A DNA stretch of 64,000 nt from the NCBI RefSeq assembly GCF_030272615.1, contig NC_081410.1, positions 260,510,437 to 260,574,436 of the forward strand, read 5' to 3'. The translations under genes were made by a program, and so were the position numbers. The DNA is from Cryptomeria japonica. Its lineage: Eukaryota; Streptophyta; Pinopsida; Cupressales; Cupressaceae. The first letter of the stretch is position 1. The number at the start of each line of letters is the position of its first letter. A model generated the notes under the pieces. That model made no database searches. It worked only from the letters and a program-made list of their open reading frames with translations, and was not told the DNA's origin. Positions 57,053 to 64,000 of the stretch are shown here, in pieces.

Positions 57053-57452
57053 GATAAGATTGAGAGGTGTAAAAGATAAATGGTCGGCTCTGATTAAAGG
57101 GTAGGTAGAGAAAATAAGAAAATAATGAGAGGGTAGGTAGTGTAGGAATAAATAGATGAATGACATGTGTCATAGGTAGAAAAGGCTAATGAATTAATTA
57201 AATAAATAAATATTTATTTAATTAATAGAGGAAGTGAGATCAATTAAATAAATAAAATATTTATTTAATTTAGGAAAAAGGATAATTTAAATAAATAAAT
57301 GTATTTATTTAAATGAGAAATAAGGCTAGAAGAGGATAAATGAATGAATTAATTAAATAAAGATTTATTTAATTAATATAAGAATTAGGCTTAGATAATT
57401 AAATAAATAAAGATATTTATTTAATTAAACTGGACAATTTTAGGTGTCTACA
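57053..57452 (-). repeat. Gypsy 5' LTR, U3 part only
   Basis: Minus-strand start TGTAGACACCTAAAATTGTC; 400 bp nearly identical to 46953-47353. Similarity ends sharply at 57053, with no TATA box, R-U5 or primer binding site on this side. Confidence 0.8.
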
Positions 57453-58540
57453 GATGTAAAGTGGGGAGTGTAAAGGAGTCTTTAGATTCATGAAGAAGAT
57501 TAAGGAGAAAAGGTTAGTTATATCAAGGAAAAATAAAGAAAAAGGGAAGTCATAAAGAAGGGAGGAAGAAAATAGGGAAGAAAGTGAGGAAATAAAGAGG
57601 GAGGTCTAATTTATTGTGGTATGTAGCCTCTACTACTCTTTTTCTTGTTGAATGATTTTGCAATATTTTGAGAAGACTAAAAGGCATGAAGTAATGCTCA
57701 TAAGGCATGGATGAGCTATGTAAAGCACAAACCATACATATGAATACATGCAAGGCATGAATCATACATGTAAACCATGAAGTGATATATAAATGTACAT
57801 AAGGTAAAAGCATATATTAGAAAGGTTCTCATGGAGTGGACATGCTGAAGACACATCGATCATGAATCATACAAGAGAGAGGTATTCATGGAATAGACAT
57901 CTAAAAACATCTCATTCATGAAGTAACAAAATGCTAAAGAAAATGACAAGTAATAAAAAACTTACAAGGATGAGGCATATTCATAAATTTTGCAGTCCCG
58001 CCATGGATATCAACACTAGAAGCAACTCATACTGTTAGTGTACATACAAAACAATATGGGAGTTCATTACATCCAGCAACTTGTGGTGTTATTGTTCGTG
58101 TTGGCTCTGTTGGACCCTGGAATTAAGATTCAATATACATTATTCAATAAGATTAACTGTGCAACATAATGAAATATTGAAAAGTGTGTTATCTTATTGA
58201 GCTTCGCTTGGTTTTGAGAATGGTTTAATATTCTCTACTTAACAGGGCCAACCACGTGAATGTGGAAGCTCATTTCCCCCCCTAACATCACTCTAAATTC
58301 CCCGTTAACATCTTATAACATTCATTCATTCTACCATTAATAAAATATAACATTCATTCATTAATATCACATAACGTTCATTAACACATAACATTGATTA
58401 ACATTAATTAACACACAACATTCATCAATATTAATTAACACATATCATTCATAACCATTCATTAGCACATAGTTATATTCATTAACACATAAAAATCAGC
58501 CATTATCAAATAAGGTAGATTACAATCATTTCTTTTTTTT
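57453..58540. other. Interval without recognisable gene; degenerate tandem repeat
   Basis: No gene is seen. From 58310 to 58500 units such as ATTAACACATAACATTCATT repeat every 15-25 bases. Confidence 0.5.
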
Positions 58541-58544
58541 TTCT

Positions 58545-61260
58545 TTCTTTGAAGCTATAAGAAGACTAAGTGGAACATTAGTTTCTTCATCATTTCCCCC
58601 CTCTGCAGTTGTTCCATCCTTTGCTCATGATCTTAATGTATGCCTAGTCCTATACTGAGGACGAGGACACTGAAGCAAAGGGGGGTCCTCTGCAATAACA
58701 AAGAAATGGGTTAAATTCAAAACATTTTTTATTATTGTTACAAGTATTTCATTAATTTAGAGAACATAACTGTTGCGCTCTTTACCTGATGGGGCCACAT
58801 CATTTTGTCTAGCCTCAACCTCAACATGTTGAACACCCTCTAGATCATCTGGAGTTGAAATACTAAAGGTTACATTAATTTTGAACACCAATTGCAATTA
58901 TATTTGTTTAAAGGAATAACTGTGGTCCTCTTTACCTAATTGGGGAACATCACGTTCTTGATGTTGTGTACCCAGATCATGCTCCACTTTGTCACCACCG
59001 ACTACATACTCTAAAATATCAACAAAAAAGGTTACATTAATTACTACTCTAATTACAAATTAAGATGTTTAATTGTATTAATAACTACATAAATAAATTT
59101 GAATAGCAAATGAATACCTCCACTACTGGGATGCACATCTGGACCTTCATGTGCAGGTGGTATTTCACGATTAGTAGGCTGCATTCCAATGTCATGCACA
59201 TTGTTATCATTGTTTGCTTATTTAAAAAACATATAGTCACTTTATGTTGGAACTCAACGTCAATTAGATTATTGGTAAAGTATTCAATATGAAACAATTT
59301 CCATTTAGCATATTTACCTGTGTGATGGATGCACCAGAATATTGTGTATGCCCACTCAATTCTCATAGCTGATTAGCCACGGTTGTATAGCCTTGCTGGT
59401 AGGCAATTCCCTTGTCATCTTTTTTGGGTGCTCTATTGAATTCATAGCCCTGCATTTTTGCTTGCTATCATGAATTTTGCTTGCATTGTTTCTTTAAAAA
59501 AAAAATTGTTTGCAATTTATAAATATTTTGATGCAATATTTCATTTACATGAGATACTTACAATTCGTGTGACAAGTTTCATATAACTACCAGAGCTGAG
59601 TTTGTGTTGCTTGTGCTTTTCTTGTCTTGCCTTGGTTGCCTTTGACGTGTCACTCAGTCTATGAAAAGTTTGAAATATCTTAGATTATATAAATATAAAG
59701 AGTAATTAATTAGTACATAATTACATTCTTAATAGTATCTTGTACCTTTTTTTGGTGTCTGGTGGTGTATTTCCTTTTATCCTTTCAATTCTCTCCTTGG
59801 CATCCAAAATCAGGTCCTTCCACTCCCTCTCTGGAATCATGGGGGGATGCTTGTACTTTAGGTTCTTCTCTAAATGGGTCCTGTATTGGTCCCTCGCATA
59901 CTTTAGATATGTGCCATCTTTTTCAAGGAGATTGGTTTTTTCAAAGGTGTCATTTCCAAACCACTCAACCATATGGTTTGTCAATTCATCTTTTAACCTT
60001 TTTTATTGGTCATTCCACCTTTTAAAGCAAAAAAAAAACCTTTTAGATTTAGAAATGAACTGAAGCTACATTTATTATAGTTCAAGAAATGGATCAAAGG
60101 AAAACTATTCTAGCAATGATATGAAATCAAAATAGTGGATTAGGGTTAGTTCACATGTGATGTACCACCTTTTACGTATGGTGGGCCCAAATATCTGCAA
60201 TGCAATGTCACTAAGATGTTTATAAAAAATATCATTTCTTGCAAAAAATTCATGGGATCATTAGTCCAAAATGAGTGATCAGAAAGTAAATTACAATTAA
60301 ACTATATATAATAATAATTGTAAAGTACCTGGAACCTTTTGTATCTTTAAGGGAATCATTTCTTCGTTGCTCACCACCAATGTGGCCTGCAACGTTCCCG
60401 TACTAGCAATATGAGAAGATCCATGAAATGATGGTATATTATCAATGGTAGTCACCTCTGGCGCATCCTCATGTGCATCTCCTATTGTAGTAAATGAATC
60501 CACTATGAAATGCCCCCAAGAAAGAACGTTTGAAGGGAAATAAATTCATAATAGAAGATAGAGAAAAAGAGGGATCTACCAACAGTGGGTGGGCCAATAT
60601 GACGTGCAGTAGAGGATGTCTGCATGCTATGTGTTGCCGACATTGCAATCAGCAATACAGGTGGGGCTAACCTCTGATGAGGTGCCGACAACATTTGCAA
60701 AGGAACATTGACAACACCCGAAGAATAATACATTAAATATATGAAAACTGCAAGAATTGTAAACAAGGATGAACCTTTATTATGAGCATTGACAGTATCA
60801 AGTATGATGTATTTTGGGTACTCAAAGTGATAAGCCAAGAAAATCGTCATCACCTGAAGTACTTGCAACACCCTGATCACGGCCACCAGTTTCATGAGGG
60901 CGCATAAATTGCTGTAAAAAAAACACGTACATATTTTAGTTAATGACATAAAAGAGAATAAAATATAAATCATTATTGAAATTTTTTTATAATCATACCT
61001 TTCATTACTACTTACTTGCAAGTTTTCTGCTATCTGAATCAATACTTGCACCCTATCTCATATCTCATCAGTCTGAGGATACACAGATGCCAAAGCAACA
61101 ATCTCTCTACTAATTTTTCTAAGAGGCTATTTTTATCAATTCCATAGGGTGTGTGGAATTTCCAGGGTCATCATCGCTTCATCTTGTTGAGTCCACATCC
61201 CTAGAGAGGTGCTTAGGTACTGCAGCTCCCTTTCCCTTTCCTCAAACATCCGTTTGTGTC
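58545..61260 (-). pseudogene. Multi-exon En/Spm-type transposase-like gene (Transposase_24-like)
   Basis: Minus-strand blocks FGNDTFEKTNLLEKDGTYLK and KHPPMIPEREWKDLI (59990-59750), then LSDTSKATKARQEKHKQHKL (59650-59580), resemble the plant Ptta/En/Spm transposase family, in which this LSxTSKxxKxxRxKHxxxK block is characteristic. Downstream short exons have canonical splice sites: 59218-59118 (NNVHDIGMQPTNREIPP), 59013-58937 (EYVVGGDKVEHDLG, donor GTAAAGAG), 58857-58791 (DDLEGVQHVEVEARQ, donor GTAAAGAG) and 58692-58545. Upstream exons are near 60914-60855, 60720-60575 and 60503-60330. Stops (for example LRS*AKD near 58635 and others near 61120) indicate decay. In CACTA elements this product would be the accessory, terminus-binding protein. 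Confidence 0.55.
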
Positions 61261-61544
61261 AAGAATATCATTAACAATTACAAAAATAGTCTAAAACACT
61301 AAAAAAAAGAACATAATAATGTAGCAGTTTGCTTCTATCTAATTTGTACAATTACAATGAGTTTTACCTGCTCAATAGAAGTGTTGTGACCTACATCCCT
61401 GTTTGCGCTATGTGATGGATCCATGTCACCCTGTGACAAAGAAAAAATATAAAAATGTTAGTGAAATTAAACCAATAGACAGCAAAAAAAATTCATAATA
61501 AAATGGTATATTGGAGTCATTAATTGGAGGTTGGTTAATTTAAA

Positions 61545-62300
61545 TGGTATATAGTATGTATCACCCCCATGATAGTAACTTTGTTTGTATCTATACGATT
61601 CAAACTATAATCGATTATAAGTTCTTCGCCTGCACTTATTTATTTTATCGCACATATGAATACATGATTTCCCTCACGCACCTCAAATATGTAATTGGGT
61701 TGTTTATTAGTTGACCCAGGTCGCGTACTATTTATAAAACCTGCAATATTCCTTGTTGCTTTTGGCCTTCCATCAATGTATACAACCACTCGTTTAATTT
61801 GATCATTATCTTTCTGTTGTATATAATTTGCTGACAATGCATACCTACGCATACTTTTTTTATATCGAACAATCTGCATCCAATTATTGTAATTGTAACA
61901 AGGTCCTACAAACTCCATCAATTCAGCAACTTTGTTGTAATAGACCTTTATGTCGTCCATGGAAAATAGGCCGAAACCATGTAACGACGAAGGTGCTATG
62001 TGATATATCCTATCATTAACACAAAAATCAGTGTTTATTGGAGGAAGTTCCTCGAGTACCCATTGTTTCTGTAGATGTTTGTACCTCAATGGCACCTCAA
62101 TGTCACCTTTGATCTCTCATCATAAGAACATGACCCCCCTTGAGCAAGGAAAAATTTCATGCGTTTATTGAATTTTCTTCTAATCTTTTGACCTCTAGTT
62201 GATCTCCCTATTGTAGACCTACTACATGTCTCACTTTAATTTTCTATTCCTGCATTTCCCTCACTCGAGGAAGACACATCTGACAAATACCTATTTGGTG
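61545..62300 (-). pseudogene. SET-domain (histone methyltransferase-type) segment
   Basis: The minus strand encodes a nearly complete SET domain: IAPSSLHGFGLFSMDDI (the GxG turn), VAELMEFVG, then IDGRPKATRNIAGFINSTRP and NKQPNYIFEV, corresponding to the RFINHxxxPN block. After a TAA at 61640-61642 the same frame continues ISAGEELIIDYSL, the GEEL.xDY catalytic block. Upstream, FNKRMKFFLAQGGSCSYDE joins after a one-base frame change near 62120. SET domains transfer methyl groups from AdoMet to lysines, usually of histones. The asparagine-histidine pair usual in RFINHSC reads NS here, so activity is doubtful even without the stop. It lies in line with CACTA-type genes on both sides. Confidence 0.75.
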
Positions 62301-63436
62301 GTACCTGCACTCCATCAAATGAGAGAGTTAGTTGGTAATGAGAGAGAAATTTTGCAAATGAGGGTAATGTTGATGAAGAAGTCGGCCCTAAAGTTGATGT
62401 TGGGATTAACATTTGAATAAGTCCAACTATGGCCTCAAGTGTTGATAACTGTATTAGATTTGCTACTAATGTCGAGGTTTGAAAAACTAAGGAAGTTTGT
62501 TTTCTAATTAATTTTAAAAAAATAAACTGTTTCTATAGGGTGTATTGACTAGTTATACCTATCGATCCATGAGACTGTGCATGATCCTCATCAAAGGGGT
62601 TTAGGTTCCTACACATGTAATTCAATTATCTTATGTTAGCTAAAAATTACATAGTACACAACATGAACTTTGTAGACAAAAAGAGTATTAAATAAAAAAA
62701 AGATGTTGTCATCATAATCATTGTAAATTTTTTAATTCCTTACCTTTACTTTATGTAGACTATGCAGAATCCTCAACTAAATGGTTGACGATGTCTGTAG
62801 CCAATGACTTGTTCCCACCAAGGGTGACAACATCACACATGGACTATACATGAAATCAACACCATCAATTGAGCATCATAAGCATTATATTTGTAAGTTG
62901 ATAAACAATAAATACATACACATCATAAGCATCACATGATGTATCATCATATATGTAATTGAGCATCATAATTAGCATCACATATGTGTCATCATAAACA
63001 TATAATCCATCACATATATATCATAAATCACCATCCATCACATAGGTAATAAACAATCCACACTCTATAAATAAACACAAAGTTCAAAAAATGTCATATG
63101 TATCATCATAAACATGTAATCCATAACATATGTATTTTAAATCAACATCCATCACATAACTAATAAACAATCCAAAGTCCATAAATAAACACAAAGTTTA
63201 AAAAATGTCACATAGATAGTCACTCTCCCTATCTCCATCTCCTCAGGGTGGCATAGTTATACTATAAGGACCTTCTAGAGGTCATGGAACATGAATTAAA
63301 AACATTAAAAGGTGCATCATGAATTAATTATGTAATGGCATTAGAATTAAAAACATAATGAATTAATTATGTAGCCATATAAGTAAAAAAAAATCTATCA
63401 AGAAATCAATATTAAATAGATAATATACTAATCACA
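62301..63436. other. Non-coding interval with tandem duplication
   Basis: No conserved exon is recognised. A unit of 114 bases occurs twice in tandem, 62989-63102 and 63103-63216 (TCATCATAAACATATAATCC / TCATCATAAACATGTAATCC, each followed by AATAAACACAAAGTT). CATCATAA-rich sequence extends over 62860-63230. Confidence 0.6.
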
Positions 63437-63466
63437 TACCTCATACATTTCTTTCATCATCATGAC

Positions 63467-63555
<89 letters not shown>

Positions 63556-64000
63556 CCACCACCACCACCACCACCACCATCATCTTCATCATCGTCATCA
63601 CCATCATCACCATCACCATCACCATCACCATCACCATCACCATCACCATTATCATCATCATCATCAGCTTCTTCTTCTTCATCATCATCGAGAAATTATC
63701 GATCGTGATCATCATCTACTTCATCTTCTACTTTTTCGGTATCTTCTTCTTCCATCACATTATACTTTATCGGCCTTCCTCTTGGATCATGTCTAACAAA
63801 AAAAGACCAACCCGGTTTATGTGGAACCTCTGAGTAAAATACCTGCTCACATTGGCTTGGAAGAACATAGGGCTCATCCCCAACTGGTTCAAATGACCTT
63901 GTATTAACCATTTTAAAACCATTATCATGTTCAATAATAGTTCTATCAGGATCATTTTTATTCAATCGTAGCCTGTACCATTTGACGATGAACAAAACTA
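63437..64000 (-). pseudogene. CACTA transposase C-terminal end (DUF4216-like), partial
   Basis: The minus strand, open from the window edge, reads FIVKWYRLRL, then DEPYVLPSQCEQVFYSEVPH and KPGWSFFVRHDPRGRPIKYN. This is the DUF4216 pattern found at the C-terminal end of plant En/Spm (TNP2/TNPD) transposases. It is followed by an acidic tail (EEEDTEKVEDEVDDDHDR). After a TAA near 63704 the same frame continues as Asp/Glu/Gly repeats coded by the trinucleotide array, ending at a possible splice donor (GAG-GTATGTG) near 63441. The catalytic part lies beyond the window. This product would cut and paste the element. Confidence 0.75.
63463..63660. repeat. Trinucleotide repeat (ATC/CAC), coding for Asp/Gly
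   Basis: About 30 or more consecutive ATC units, then nine or so ACC units, then alternating ATC-ACC units. On the minus strand, in the frame of the DUF4216-like protein, these read as poly-Asp, poly-Gly and Gly-Asp repeats, extending an acidic tail. Confidence 0.9.

Larger units (their letters stand above)
46660..57452 (-). mobile_element. Ty3/gypsy-type derivative with antisense PMD gene
   Basis: Minus-strand order: U3-type LTR segment (57053-57452), tandem repeats and leader, gag (about 54774-52350), protease (52225-51654), integrase C-terminal tail (50935-50655), an antisense PMD pseudogene (48641-49085), polypurine tract (47354-47369) and 3' LTR (47353 leftwards). Reverse transcriptase, RNase H and the integrase core are missing. 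The 401-bp LTR segment pair and the polypurine tract support the borders. The right LTR copy lacks the R-U5 part seen on the left, so its 5' end is rearranged. Confidence 0.75.

Noticed and set aside
58012-58030. AACACTAGAAGC as the left end of the CACTA element
   Set aside because: It does not match the CACTAGTAC(A/G)TTTGGG ends seen elsewhere and has no sub-terminal repeats.
60503-61051. 182-codon minus-strand frame with apparent membrane segments
   Set aside because: It reads through introns; the true exons with splice sites lie in other frames, and the hydrophobic part is AT-rich intron.

Overview
The window looks like nuclear DNA of a large plant genome. It is AT-rich, has no intact host gene that I can recognise, and is built of nested and decayed transposable elements. 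Plant-type Ty1/copia and Ty3/gypsy LTR retrotransposons, an L1-like LINE with a DUF4283-type ORF1, CACTA-like DNA transposon pieces, pentatricopeptide-repeat (PPR) debris and captured DRM methyltransferase fragments all point to a seed plant. The low gene density would suit a conifer, but the species is inference only.

Layout. 1-2.8 kb: 3' end of a gypsy-type element with an antisense plant-mobile-domain (PMD) pseudogene, then a polypurine tract and LTR. 3.3-8.6 kb: start of a minus-strand LTR element carrying a 1.1-kb terminal-inverted-repeat element with a TATC target duplication. 8.6-12.7 kb: a CACTA-like terminus followed by a 2.25-kb inverted repeat and two small hairpins, all made from pieces of a DRM-type de novo DNA methyltransferase gene. 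13-15.3 kb: PPR pseudogene fragments on both strands. 17.2-18.6 kb: a more GC-rich island with a 31-bp minisatellite. 21.3-36.55 kb: a LINE with ORF1, ORF2 and an apparent third ORF, split by a 7.5-kb copia element. 36.6-45 kb: LTR fragments, a palindrome array, a second CACTA-like terminus and a probable solo LTR. 46.7-57.45 kb: a minus-strand gypsy derivative that keeps gag, protease and the integrase tail, lacks reverse transcriptase and the integrase core, and carries an antisense PMD pseudogene. 58.5-64 kb: minus-strand CACTA/En-Spm-like genes, namely a DUF4216-type transposase end with an acidic tail coded by a trinucleotide repeat, a SET-domain segment, and a multi-exon transposase-like gene.

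Theme. Two mobile-element regions carry pieces of chromatin-silencing genes: DRM (DNA methylation), arranged as long hairpins, and SET (histone methylation). The retroelements show mostly C-to-T nonsense changes, many CAG to TAG, as expected of old methylated plant DNA. The strongest candidate for something undescribed is the transposon-borne DRM inverted repeat, which would fold into double-stranded RNA matching a core gene of RNA-directed DNA methylation. Whether it is transcribed cannot be told from the sequence.
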